Source: Primula veris
Taxonomy: Eukaryota; Streptophyta; Magnoliopsida; Ericales; Primulaceae
Direction of reading: 5' to 3'
NCBI GenBank assembly: GCA_963682055.1
Contig: OY821745.1
Coordinates: 3,479,501 to 3,543,500, forward strand
Length of the DNA: 64,000 nt
Of this stretch, positions 44,293 through 55,470 are shown piece after piece. A program made the position numbers and the translations under genes. Positions within the stretch are counted from its first letter, which is position 1; each line of letters opens with the position of its first letter. The notes under the pieces are model-generated. The model searched no databases, was not told the origin of the DNA, and was given only the letters and a program-made list of their open reading frames with translations.

Positions 44293-45838
44293 CAGCAAAA
44301 CTGTAACTGTTGCAATAAATATAATTTGATTGCAAAGTTAATACTGCAGTTTCGAATTTCGAAAACTGACAGTAGTAAAGTGACCTTAATGGCTGAGATA
44401 CTCAGCAAGCCTATAAATAGGCAGACCCCCACATGTCAAATAGACAACATTCTGAAATAAAATACAGAAGCATATATCATCTCTCAAAAACAGCATTACA
44501 TTTTAGAACCAGAGAGAACCACCCACCAACAGCTCGACCTTGACTCGTCGCCAGTTTCCGGCGAGTCATCCGAGACGTTGTACCTTGGGATCGAAGCGCC
44601 AACGCAACCAGAAACCTTAAGGTGGTTGGGCGAATATCGGTTAAGGGCATACTGTTAACAGTAGCCTCGTCTTATTTTTATTATATTCTGTCCATTTCAT
44701 TTACGTTTTTTAATTCTGTCTATTTCATTTACGCATTCAATTATGTCCTTTTTATTTTAGTATTTCAATTGCTGTCCTTAGCTGTAGCTTTATATTCTGT
44801 TTGTACTTATCTGTAATTAGTTTAAAGTTCTGTTTTTTGCTGTAATTACTATTCTGTAATTAGAATAGTTTCAATTCAGTCCTGTAATTTCAATTTCAAA
44901 CAGAACAGTCCGGCTGTTAAGTTTGTACTTTCCAGTCCGGCAGTTTCTATTTATTGCAATTCAGTACATCAGATTATTAATTAATAATAATCTAATAACG
45001 TTTGCTTTAATTATTTTCAGTACCTACATGTTGTAATCAGTTTATTGTATTTCATTTGAAAATTAATAAAGATTACACTGGTTTTAATTAATTCTTGTTT
45101 AGTCCTTTTATTATTATTAATTGTTATTTCGTACACGGAAACCAACACCGCCATGGGTGGTCGATTATACGTGGTGCCATAAACGTACTCAGCAACTAAA
45201 GGTCAAGTTTACCCTTTCCGAGCCATATCATCTTAGACCTTATACAACCAGTGAATTAAGAATCCAAGCTAAAGAAACTACACATGTTCGGGTTATCGCC
45301 TTCACGAATGGTTGGTTATTTTTATTTTTGAAAACTTTTATTCAACCCTTAAAATGTATTCTATTTTAGCCTTTCACCAAGAAAATTATAAAACTCCCAA
45401 ACTTGGGTGTGCAATATCGTGTGAATCCCCGTTCATCCGTAGAGGAACTTTTTCTTCGGACCCAATGTCCAACGACAGTGTTTTCTTTGCTGTTATGAAT
45501 CCTTCTGGACCACGGGGTAAACTTACTATGAGTATGTATCGACCTGTCGCCTATGGTAATGCTGAATGGACGACTCAAACTTTAGTTGGCCTAGGGTTAT
45601 GCAGCATTGTGGAAATCATCGAAGGAGCTCTCTATTGTCTAACAATGAAGGGGAATCTCTTAATTCATACTCTTGGCTATGATTTGTCCACCTTTAATAT
45701 AATAAGACCACAACATATCCAGTACACGGACCACACACACTCACCAGATTGGCTATTTTTTCACCTTATTGACTACAAGGGAGATATACCAAATGTGGCG
45801 AGCAAACGCCTGCTAAATAAAGATTTGAGTAAGTAAGT

Positions 45839-46150
45839 TCATTAGTATCACCTTCTTTGACTTCTCATCTTATCTTTCTCAATATTAGTTTAATAGTGTC
45901 ATATTTCCTTTATTAGGTGTGTACAAAATTTTATAGACGTGCCTAATGATTTTGTAGCTATTGACGTATTGTTTGAAACTGTACCAGTGGAACTGTAGAA
46001 ATGAAGAATAATTATGTGCCATCGTTAGCTAGTTTTTTTTTTTTAAAAAAAGATTCATTAGCTAGTTATGGAGTAGAGTTATTATTAAAATAAAATGTAA
46101 AAGTAAATCCAAACGTCTACCTGGTTGAAGTAATTGTAAAATTGTGTGTA
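45839..46150. other. Spacer after the split F-box copy
   Basis: AT-rich, with a T-run/A-run at about 46025-46050. No gene is seen. Confidence 0.5.
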
Positions 46151-47557
46151 TTTTTTTTTTTAATGAACGAGCTATTTATTAATAAACAAAAAAAAATGTC
46201 TTAATCATGGAACAAATCTTCCATGATGGTTTACAATTCAAAACATAAATAGTCTGGTTACAAATTAAAATATAGTAATATAAGCTTAATGAATCAAATA
46301 AAGAGAAAATAGCTAATACACAACAAAACTTGACTTTATCAAGATCAGTGACATTTTGCTTCGATGACTTTACTCTTAGTGCTTATTGTCCTTATCCTTA
46401 TGACTCTCCTATTCCGAGATCAAATAGATCTTAAGACTAAAGATTAAAAACGTAATATCACTGAAATCAATAAATATCAGTAAGTCAAATTCATTATCCA
46501 AAAATCTCATCTTACTCATATGAGAGATAAGTATACAATTTCAAATATAATAAATCATAACTAACATCCCTAAAGGTTAAATAGTAAAATGTACAAGGCC
46601 AACATGAAAAGAATACTAAAAATACGATCTTTTCGTATACCAACATTCATGCTAGCTATTATAACTTCAATACAACTATATTCGGTAACTTCAACACAGA
46701 TACAATTAATCTGAGAACCCCAGTATTATAATACAAATCCAGCAATACATCACTTCTTAAGCCAGTATAAGTGTACACCAAACACGTGAATAAATACATT
46801 ATTTGGTCACTTATAAGCCAATCATAAAAGTGATAAAAAAGAAAAAAAAATCCATTTCTCCATCAATTTTGAAGTGCTATCCTAGATGTGTGTGATCACA
46901 TATCCAGCCACTCAAAATGCTATCATAAAAGAGAAAATAAAAAAGTTCAGCAAATTTCATCCTAAGTTTAAAAATCACATAAGTGGCCAGATCAAAAGTG
47001 CACCATAACACACTAATAGATTCTGACCAAAATTATCATAAGCACACTTACACACTGACCAACCATCCAAAAATTCATTATACAAATGAAAAATTGTTTC
47101 CTCTAAGGTTTCTTTTTTTATCTAAATAATAAATGGATTGGATTTTTCTAGGCAAATGTGAGGCCCTGAAAAAGGTGAGATTGTTGTCATCGTCTCCTAA
47201 TTTCGCTGGCTCATCTGCAGTTTGATTTTGTTCACTATAAATATGAGAAAATTTAGCATAAACAATAGACATAAAAAAACATATATCTCTTCAAAAATTA
47301 ATGAATTTTAAACCGGGTGATTTGAAATTCTTCCACCAGTTTACCACAATTTCAGAGTCTGATTCAATAAGAAATATCATATAAGCCAAGAGAGCTAAGA
47401 GAGTAAAAGATCAACAAACCATTAAGCAAAGTCAAGAGTTCTGCATAAGTGTGAGAATTAGGTCTATGATTAAAATAAAAATCAAGTACTAAGTGACCAT
47501 TGTTATTTCTAATTAAACCTTATGTACATGACTTAATAGTACAACTGCAAAACCATC
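46151..47557 (-). mobile_element. 5'-truncated LINE fragment (3' UTR and RNase H end)
   Basis: It starts with a T-run (46151-46161; the poly(A) end on the - strand). At 47078-47272 the - strand encodes a peptide like the end of the other LINE's RNase H (FSHIYSEQNQTADEPAKLGD against FREQNQVVDGLAKLG). Sequence to about 47530 continues as decayed RNase H. It ends at the inner edge of the right arm. No endonuclease or reverse transcriptase part remains. It is related to, but clearly diverged from, the LINE at 16367-23737. Confidence 0.75.
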
Positions 47558-48024
47558 AATATTTTTTTCCTTAATTAAAGAAAACTCAAAGAGAGTCACT
47601 CATTGATTAATGGAGCCTAGAGTCTTAGCTCAAGCCTTGTTTCTCATCAACCCTAGGAAACCGAGCTCGAACAAAAACTGTTAAATCCATCCGAGCTCGA
47701 GCAAAAACATTCAAAGCATCCGACACGATGATGGGTGGTCTAGAAGAATACCATTGTTTAAAAACTAAATTGCATTTCTTCCTTTTCCTATATTCAAATT
47801 GCTAACTAAATTATAATACTGCTAAAAACATTCAATTAACTTATAAAGTTGACAAAGAAGAATATAGTTATTAGCATAAAATTGAAACCAACAAATGTTT
47901 CAAAACCCGAAAAACAAATTAAATTGCATTCATATGATATATCCAAGCAAGCCCTAAATAAGAGTTCATAAAATGAAAAGTATTTGAAAGTTATAACTAT
48001 AGATCCATCAAAAAAATAATATAA

Positions 48025-49269
48025 CTATAGATCCATAGAGTTGATAGAATTTCCTTCCCAATTATGGCCTTGAATCTTTTTTGTAGGGTGGTAGCAGGGT
48101 GGTAGCGAAGGTCGAAACCATGTGGGTTTGGATTCTTTCTCGAAACCCCAACCATAGTACGGTCTATCATCTTTCCACATGTGGGTCCTTTTATCCTCAA
48201 AGCTGTAAATTTTACACTTACCATCGCAATCATAATAAAAGATCTTGTTAGCCATATGATTTCTAGACCCGGTCGCCGGAACAATAAATGAGGTACTGTG
48301 GTCAAAAAATATGGCCAAATCGGGAAACAAATCTAATTGTTCCCACGATGGCTTTGACCACAAATTTTTGAGTCTAAACACTTTGTAACTCAGCTCTTTG
48401 TATGTTGTATGTGTGTACGCTACTTTTAGTATATCTCCATTGTAGTCAATAAGGTGTGCAACTTCAGCTTGCAAAAGTCGGGGTGAGTGGACGGGGTGAT
48501 GTAACCTGTGTTGTTGTCTTAATATATAATAAGTAGACAAAATACAGTCAAGACGATACCTAATGAGATTCCCTGTACAAGTTAGACAACAAAAATATTC
48601 TCCGACGAATTCCACACTGCTAATATAAACCTCAGATGAACGTTGAGTGGTCCATTCAGACTTACCACACATGCCAGGTCGATACATACATATTTTACTG
48701 CATTCAATATATGTAAGAACGACAAAGAAAACGCAGTCGGATGTTATTGGGTTTGAAGAAAAAGTTCCTACACACGTATTGTATTGCCCATCCCATAGCA
48801 AGTCGGGGAGTTCAATAGTTTTTTTGGTTAAAGGCGAAAATAGGACAAAAGTTACCACGTGATGTGTTGAACCTCTCAAAACTAAAAATAACCAACCATA
48901 CTTGGAGGCAAGAATTTGAGCATCCGTACACGTACGCATATTTCGAATTGTTAATTCGTTGACTGCATAATGTGTTAGCTGATATGGTTCAAAAACCGTA
49001 AACTTCACTCTTTTTTGGCCTTTCGTAGTGCACCATGTATGACCAACAACCCATGGCAGGTCTTTGTCTCTACAAGGGTAAATAGGGAGCGTCCAGATTG
49101 AGCAAGCAACTCGAAAACGAATTCGATCGATTAACAAAAGGCGTGATATTATCTTCAATAGTAGATCTTTTGGAAGATCAGACAAATTAGGAGGGTTTAT
49201 TGTTAATGTGGTACTACCATCTTGGCCACGGCCAGTTAAGGTGCTTATTAGTTTCTTGATCATGAACAT
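48025..49269 (-). CDS. F-box/DUF295 (KIB-like) protein, intact right-arm copy
   Basis: An intronless ORF of 414 residues. The F-box is at about residues 29-62 (LSDLPKDLLLKIISRLLL ... RIRFRVACSIW). A DUF295/KIB1-4-type propeller region follows: ELTIRN, ASKYGWLFLVLRGS, FVLFSPLTKKTIELPDL, GTFSSNPITSDCVFFVV, CMYRPGMCGKSEW, and C-terminal NHMANKIFYYDCDGKCKIY. F-box proteins of this type act as substrate receptors of SCF E3 ubiquitin ligases, binding SKP1 through the F-box. The target is unknown. It lies divergent from the gene at 52867 and mirrors the LINE-split copy in the left arm. The ATG at 49269 is followed two codons later by another ATG. It is the only intact member of its pair. Confidence 0.85.
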   Translation of the reverse strand: MFMIKKLISTLTGRGQDGSTTLTINPPNLSDLPKDLLLKIISRLLLIDRIRFRVACSIWTLPIYPCRDKDLPWVVGHTWCTTKGQKRVKFTVFEPYQLTHYAVNELTIRNMRTCTDAQILASKYGWLFLVLRGSTHHVVTFVLFSPLTKKTIELPDLLWDGQYNTCVGTFSSNPITSDCVFFVVLTYIECSKICMYRPGMCGKSEWTTQRSSEVYISSVEFVGEYFCCLTCTGNLIRYRLDCILSTYYILRQQHRLHHPVHSPRLLQAEVAHLIDYNGDILKVAYTHTTYKELSYKVFRLKNLWSKPSWEQLDLFPDLAIFFDHSTSFIVPATGSRNHMANKIFYYDCDGKCKIYSFEDKRTHMWKDDRPYYGWGFEKESKPTWFRPSLPPCYHPTKKIQGHNWEGNSINSMDL

Positions 49270-49561
49270 TTTTGTTTTTTTGTTTTCCTTTGCTATCTAG
49301 AGAAACAAAGAAAACACAACGTTGATAGTAATTATAGTCAAACACAATTGTATTCCGTATCTAAGTGGGTCTTTCCATTTATATAGGAATTTTGAAAATT
49401 AAAATCTCTGTCTTTCTTTTACACTTTATTTATTGATTTCATTTTTTTTAATCATATGTATTTATTGATTTCCATTTTGAAAATTAAAATCTCTGTCTTT
49501 CTTTTACACTTTATTTATTGATTTCATTTTTTTTAATCATATGTATTTATTGATTTCATTA

Positions 49562-50125
49562 GTAACAGGGGTAAATTTTGTATTGTTACCTTATTTACAA
49601 ATTAATTGAGTATTGGTCCATGAAACAAAAACTAATTAAGGATTGGTCCATTTCAGCGACATCCATTCAGAGAGCGACATGTGTCAAAAAAAATTACAAA
49701 ACGAAAAAAAAAAACTCCGAACCCTTTTAAACCCTTTTAAAAACAGTCTGAACCCTTTTGAACTTTTATGAAAAGAGTCTGAACCCTTTTGAAAAAGAGT
49801 CTGAACCCTTTTGAATCTTTTTAAAAAGAGTCTGCACCTTTTTAAAAAGAGTCTGCACCCTTTTAAAAAGAGTCTGAACACTTGAACCTTTTAAAAAAAA
49901 GTCTGCACCCTTTTGAACCCTTTTAAAAAGAGTTTGAGTTTTTTTTTTTTTTTATAGAGAGAGTGATAAATTAGATAAATAGAATTGAGAGAACTTTTAT
50001 ATTTATTGAGTAATGGACTAATCTTTAATTAGTTTTAAAAATAATGGACCAATCCTTAATTAAATTTTATACCCGGATCAATACTTAAATAGTTTTGTTT
50101 TAATGGTTCAATCCTTAATTAACTC
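49562..50125. mobile_element. Insertion private to the right arm, with ~20-bp repeats
   Basis: The left arm at about 16065-16090 passes directly from GGTTAGAGTAAA to ACTAATGAAATC. Here about 560 bp intervene. They contain about nine variants of GTCTGAACCCTTTTAAAAAGA (about 49735-49935). They also contain several copies of an ATTAAGGATTGGTCCA-type sequence in both orientations. No ORF is credible; the 65-residue reverse ORF is the repeat itself. No clear terminal repeats or target duplication, so the element class is open. A deletion in the left arm is the alternative. Confidence 0.55.
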
Positions 50126-51637
50126 TATTCGGGTTTACTCTAACCTTACATCTCATCCCCGTCAACTCAATCACGTTTATATACTTCAGCAAATAGTAGG
50201 TAATTATTACATAAAATGTTGCTAAAAATTGTTCACGTTACACTTAAAATTGAAATAATTTAGGGCGTCGGAGTTATTTTAAAATGATCAAAGGTATATA
50301 TAGTATAACGGTTCGGCTAACAAGTTGTTTAAGTATTATCCATATTTTTATGAATATATCTATACTATTAGTTTATGTGTAGAACTCTTATAAAGACTTG
50401 AAACAAATATTTGCAAAATAATATCAATAGTTTAAAAAATTACAAATAAAATATCTGATATAAGATAAACTGCAAAAATAAAAGTAAATGCTCTTTCACG
50501 GTTATCATCTCTCTCTTATTCTATCTCTGCCTTTCTGTCTCTCTATTATCTCCCACAATGCTATGGTGAAATTATTCTGTACGAGTATGAAATTATTCGT
50601 GACAAGGTCTCCACTTCTATTAAGGAGTTATGCGAAGGCTATCCACCGGAATTTGCATCGTATTTTTACTCTGCCGTTCTCTGCACTTCCATCAGACATC
50701 ATAAGTATATTTTCTTATCTGTTATTATTTTTACTAAGGCAAATTTACCACCAAATCAAGAAAAGGATAAGAGAAGTTATGTACTCATTTTAATGATATG
50801 TTTTCATCTTAGTGTTTGTTTATAAATTTTTTTTATACATATCTCATTCGTTTATAAACTTCCTCAATATTTTAATTAATTGCCTCTTTACAAGTTAAAA
50901 AAAATCCAACAAACAGTAAATAAAAAATATACTTATATCAACGGACTAAATGAAAATTGAAATATCATAGTGCAAACCAATATGTAACAGACGTTACATA
51001 AGCTGATTAACAGATGGTCGCAGAAAAGAGCAGAAAACAGTCAAGCACAAGTACACGAAAAGTTTAAGATAGTCTACTCATCACACAACTCAAGATAAAA
51101 CCATCGGGATGTCAGCAAACTAATAAACCCGCAAAACAGTTCTGTTTACATTATAGTCATAGTAGGATTTGAACGGACAATATAAAAGTTTAAACTTAAG
51201 TTTTACTTCTAGACCACCTCTAATTGCATTGAAGGCTTTGAAGGCTTTTGCTCGATCTTGGTTCGTTAGGTTTGATGAGAAACAAGGTTTGAGCTAAGAA
51301 TCGAGGCTCCATTCATGTTAAGATAACACACTGACATAAATTGTCAACAGAGACAATTATCAATGTGATACGAAAATTGCGAAACTTGTATAATACTTAT
51401 CAAGAAAGATTGACATCAATAAGTGAATCAAATCCATAGGATACACATCCAAGATAATTACGGGAATGGGTAGCTCATGTACTTTTTTTTACTTGAGTTG
51501 CTCATCTACTAATCTGAACCATACAACTATTTGACAAAATTATATATTATTTTCATTTGACTTTTTTAAATGTTTAACTTGCTATTTACAAGGATAGTTA
51601 GATCAGAAGTGGAGGGATGAAATTCTACATGAACAGT

Positions 51638-52198
51638 CAGGGGCGGATCCAATGGGGGGTTCGGGATGGCCGTGATCACCCCGCGACGATTTTAATTAAT
51701 TTATTTTTTATACATGTAATTAAAAAAATTCTGAAATATATACATTGATGGCACATCCAAGTTAAACAAAAAAGTTGCTGGTGTAATGGTAAAATTAGAC
51801 CATAGGAATTCAAATCATGTTACTTTTTTTTTCTAAAATTTTATGTTTTGTAATTTGAAATTACCAAATTTTTTAAATAGGCATTGTATTTTTCCAAACA
51901 AGATTACATAAAAATTATTTTATTGTTCAATATCTTTTGTCTTTACTTCATATTTATATTTTCTGTTTTTTACTTTAAAATTACCAAATTTTTAAATACC
52001 CATTGTATTTTCCTAAACAAGATTACATAAAAAATTATTTTATTGTTCAATACCCTTTATTTTTATTTCATATTTATTTTATGTCATGTTGAACATAGAA
52101 AAAAATAATATTTTTGTATTAAAACATATTTTTTTCTATTCGACATATTTGTTTTACACCACGATCCATCGAAGAAAATCATCCTGGTTCCGCCCCTG
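51638..52198 (+). mobile_element. hAT-like MITE, right-arm copy
   Basis: 561 bp. The termini CAGGGGCGGATCCA and (reverse complement of the right end) CAGGGGCGGAACCA match at 13 of 14 positions. The flanks TGAACAGT and TCAGCAGC are only partly alike. CAGGG-type ends and an about 8-bp target site suggest hAT. The interior includes TGGTGTAATGG (about 51780) and AATTCAAATC, which resemble pol III boxes A and B. Confidence 0.6.
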
Positions 52199-52866
52199 TC
52201 AGCAGCTCACGATAATTACCACCAGTTGATATATTTTTATATCTTCTGCAACTCTAGCTAATCTTAATAATATTACACTAAAAGGTTAACTCATTCACAC
52301 CCTCAATATTCCACAAAAGATATAAGACGTAAGACGATAATAAATAAAATTCAAATAATCAAATGCACATTCCTCTTAAAAGAAAATTTAAATAGTATAA
52401 TATAATTATATGCTTGCTTGTTAGTAGTAATTGATAAGAGAGAGACGTGTCCCTTGCACGATAAGTGTTAATACTTATAAACAGCTGGTGTGTATCTCTT
52501 TTTCTTTTTATATTTTTATTTGGGTCAGAATCTTATTTAGTGAGAAAAATCAAAACTTGCTTTATAAGAATGAAACTCGTTTGGAAATAAACAAACATAT
52601 GGAAAAATTTGTTTGGACACGGCATAGAGTTGCATATATATTCATAATAATTAGCTCGAATGTTTTTTGTGATATTTTTGGGTTATAAACACATCCTAAA
52701 AGAAAACTTATGGAAATAAACAAACATATGGAAATATCTTATTTGGATACGGCATAGAGTTGTATATATATGTTCATAAATAGCATAATAAATGTTACAA
52801 CTCTCTACCTGTACGTGTTCTTTTTTTCTTTCGAGAGCAGAGAAATTGAACTACAAACATAATATT

Positions 52867-54093
52867 ATGACTGGAAAAAGGGAAGAGGGAAATATTGTGG
52901 CCAAAGACCAAGAGGGCAGTAGCACAAGCACAATAACAAACTCTCTAAATTGGTCAAAGTTTCCACAAGATCTATTATATGAGATACAATCGCATCTCTT
53001 TTCTATTGATCGTATTCGTTTTCGTGCTGTTTGTCGTGACTGGAGGCTCCCTGATAGCCCATCTATCTACGAAGGCCTACCATGGGTGGTCGATTATACG
53101 TTGTGCCATACACCTTTTCAGCAGCTAAATGTCAAGTTTACCCTTTTCGAGCCATGTCATCATATACCTTACACAGTCAGCGAATTAACAATCCAAGATA
53201 AAGATATTCCAGATGTTCAGATTATCACCTCCAAGAATGGTTGGTTATTTTTAGCTTTGAAAAGTTCCATTAATCCTGTCTTGAAATTTATTCTATTTTC
53301 GCCTTTTACCAAGAAAATTATTAAACTTCAAAACTTGGGTGTGCTTCCTGTGAACTGCTGTTACATGTGTTGCGGAACTTTTTCTTCTGACACATTGCTT
53401 ACGGACAGTGTTTTCATTGTTGTTATGAACTATATTCAAGCACAGAATAAATTTACTATATGCATGTATCGACCTGTCGCCTGTGGTAATGGTGAATGGA
53501 CAAGCCAAACTTTAATTGGGGTAGGCTCCTGTGGCAGTGCTGAATTCGTCAAAGGAGCTCTCTATTGTCTAACATTGGAGGGAAATTTGATAATTCATCG
53601 TCTTGGCTATGATTTGCCTAATTTTACTACTATAAAACCACGACATATCCACAACGTCGACATTAAGGTTTGGCCATGTGCAAATCTCATTGGCTACAAG
53701 GAAGGTATACTAAGTGTGACGTACAAATATACGTCAAATCGAGAGATGAGTTTCCAAGTATTTATACACGATTATTCTAAAAGGTGCTGGGAAAAAGTAG
53801 AGTGGTTTCCCGACTCGTTATTTTTTGACCGCAGTACCCCTTTTATTGTTCCAGCAACCGGGACAAGAAATCACATGGCTAATAAAATCTTTTACCATGA
53901 CTTGGATGGGAATTTTAAGTTCTACAGCTTTGAAGACAAAAAAAGCCACGAGTACAAAGATAAAATACCGTTTGATGGTTGGATTTACAAGAAAGAGAGG
54001 AATGCCACATGGTTTCGACCACCCTGCGAAAAAGGATTCAAGGAGCTAACTGGAGAAGAAAACTCTCTAAATTCTATGGATGATCGGTTATAG
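52867..54093 (+). CDS. F-box/DUF295 (KIB-like) protein, intact right-arm copy
   Basis: An intronless ORF. I place the start at MTGKREEGN (52867), giving 408 residues; an upstream in-frame ATG at 52792 would add 25 residues that look like 5' leader. The F-box is near residues 30-65 (WSKFPQDLLYEIQSHLFSI ... RIRFRAVCRDW). Then DUF295 features follow: ELTIQDKDIP, TSKNGWLFLALKSS, FSPFTKKIIKLQNL, CMYRPVACGNGEW, and C-terminal MANKIFYHDLDGNFKFY. It is a likely SCF ubiquitin-ligase receptor with an unknown target. It is about 99% identical at protein level to the frameshifted copy at 12134-13361, by eye, which is closer than the other F-box pair. Confidence 0.87.
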   Translation: MTGKREEGNIVAKDQEGSSTSTITNSLNWSKFPQDLLYEIQSHLFSIDRIRFRAVCRDWRLPDSPSIYEGLPWVVDYTLCHTPFQQLNVKFTLFEPCHHIPYTVSELTIQDKDIPDVQIITSKNGWLFLALKSSINPVLKFILFSPFTKKIIKLQNLGVLPVNCCYMCCGTFSSDTLLTDSVFIVVMNYIQAQNKFTICMYRPVACGNGEWTSQTLIGVGSCGSAEFVKGALYCLTLEGNLIIHRLGYDLPNFTTIKPRHIHNVDIKVWPCANLIGYKEGILSVTYKYTSNREMSFQVFIHDYSKRCWEKVEWFPDSLFFDRSTPFIVPATGTRNHMANKIFYHDLDGNFKFYSFEDKKSHEYKDKIPFDGWIYKKERNATWFRPPCEKGFKELTGEENSLNSMDDRL

Positions 54094-54318
54094 CTTAATT
54101 ATAAGAAAATTTAAATTTACAAGATCTGATTACATCACATGGATAGACTTCATATTGAAGATTTGCTTTGATATAGGTTAATTAGAAACGAAATCTTTTT
54201 TTTGAAACATTAATTAGTGGGTGCAACTTTTAAGCTCATTATTATGTTCTTCTTTTTCAACCATAAGAATGATGAATGTTTCACAAATCACAACACTGTT
54301 TGCTGTTTCCTAATTGTT

Positions 54319-55470
54319 TTTTTTTCTTTTTTCATATTGTTATATAGTACGTTTGCTGGTTATAATGTAATTAGTATCTTTTACTGATATATCTTATAAA
54401 TAACTTCACTTAAATAAAGGTTGATGTGCCTTCAGTTTTAGCAAATACATGATCTTTTGGTTGTTTAGGGTTTGAATATCGAATAACGGCCAAAATGATG
54501 TCTCGATCGTCTTCATTGACGTGGAAAATTTAATAATGTTTAGTGATTTTTAGTTTATACCCATATACATTTTGGATTTATTCAAAATAGCGAGAGAACG
54601 TATGTAAATGTAAATCTATGTAGTAAAATAAGTAACAAAATACACTCTAATTGATTCCGCAGAAGAGATTTCAATGGAAATTGTCTAGGGGAAACTAACT
54701 AATCTAGCCATTGGTTAAACATGTATTGTAATGTACTTACTTTTTTTATATAGTAATTCAATAATAAAATTTCCATAACTTGAGTAAATTAAATACATAA
54801 ATTTGGTAACACATTAATGTTATGTGTAAATGAAACAATCTTTATGGTACTAACGAGCTGAACACAATATGTTTGCGAACAATTTACTTTGTTTACACCA
54901 AGAATAGCGTTTAGAATCTGAAACTACCTTAACAAAAAAAAATGACCTTTTGCTATCTCGGAGCTCCATATAAATATGACCCTATTTAAATATAGAGAAG
55001 GTAAATGTCGACCTAATAACACTTGGATTTCTTTCATCGAATGAGCAAATCAACTCCAAAATATAGACAATTAATAACGATAATTAACGTTTGCTTTACG
55101 ATTGATTGGAAGATAGATAGAAAAAGATGGTTTGCTTTTTTCGGTGGACAAAATAAGAGGTTCACTGCATGAGAAATTTCTCTACACAATGTCATGTGCT
55201 GTAGAGTCGCAATAACGCTTGATTTTGTACCTTTAAAATAACATGTCTTATATTGTGCATCTACGTTTACATGTTTGTTTATATAAATGTTATATATGTG
55301 TCTTATATTGTGCATCTACATTTAATTTTTATAATTTTTTTTATATGTGACATCTACTTAAAAATAACATGTCTATATATTAATATTTTTTGTGGTGCCG
55401 ACGATATTACTATATAGAGCAACCCTTTTTATTATACTCCGTATTAAAATATTAAAATGTGACATGAGGG
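54319..55470. other. AT-rich spacer right of the inverted duplication
   Basis: No supported gene. About 54958-55245 resembles the left flank at about 11505-11640 in direct orientation (the marker GTAAATGTCGACC). A direct repeat of TGTCTTATATTGTGCATCTAC lies at about 55244 and 55300. Confidence 0.5.

Larger units (their letters stand above)
43221..45147. mobile_element. 1.93-kb solo LTR (TGTTGG...CCAACA) inserted in an F-box copy
   Basis: The ends are TGTTGG and CCAACA, a perfect 6-bp inverted terminus, with a perfect 5-bp target duplication CCGCC at 43216-43220 and 45148-45152. The two halves of the F-box copy join cleanly without it. A TATA-like CCTATAAATAGG lies at about 44409 on the + strand. 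No coding domain, primer site or second LTR was found, so a solo LTR is the simplest reading. TGTTGG...CCAACA ends are common in Ty1/copia LTRs, but the lineage is unproven. A non-coding TRIM/LARD-like element is the alternative. Confidence 0.75.
43027..45838 (+). pseudogene. F-box/DUF295 gene split by a solo LTR
   Basis: 43027-43220 corresponds to the start of the gene at 52867, but the ATG is now TTG, part of the F-box is deleted (GCGTCTTTTTTCGTGCTG against a longer partner sequence), and stops are present. After a 1927-bp insertion, 45148-45838 resumes at CCGCCATGGGTGGTCGATTA and carries the propeller part (TNGWLFLFLK, FRRGTFSSDPMSND-like). It diverges after about GDIPNVAS and stops early, without the C-terminal MANKIFY region. 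This copy is older and more decayed than the arm copies. Confidence 0.8.
49270..52866. other. Spacer between the two right-arm F-box genes
   Basis: A shared divergent-promoter region of 3.6 kb. It contains an about 80-bp tandem duplication (49393-49555), a private insertion with short repeats (about 49560-50125), a small ORF 50563-50793 with a left-arm counterpart, a SINE-like head (about 51170-51220, - strand) and a hAT-like MITE (51638-52198). Confidence 0.55.
47558..54318. repeat. Right arm of large inverted duplication (F-box cluster)
   Basis: Reverse complement of the left arm (11925-25384 without the LINE). Its two F-box genes are open. It has a private insertion at about 49560-50125 and a tandem duplication of about 80 bp at 49393-49555. 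Both boundaries are read from where the match stops. Confidence 0.85.

Noticed and set aside
43386..44460. Long ORFs of 190-348 codons over the 17-bp array on both strands
   Set aside because: They are products of a stop-free 17-bp tandem repeat inside a solo LTR and have no domain, no start context and the same peptide in every frame.
49684..49881. Repetitive 65-codon reverse ORF (FRLFLKG-type repeat)
   Set aside because: It is the translation of the short AT-rich tandem repeat in the right-arm insertion.
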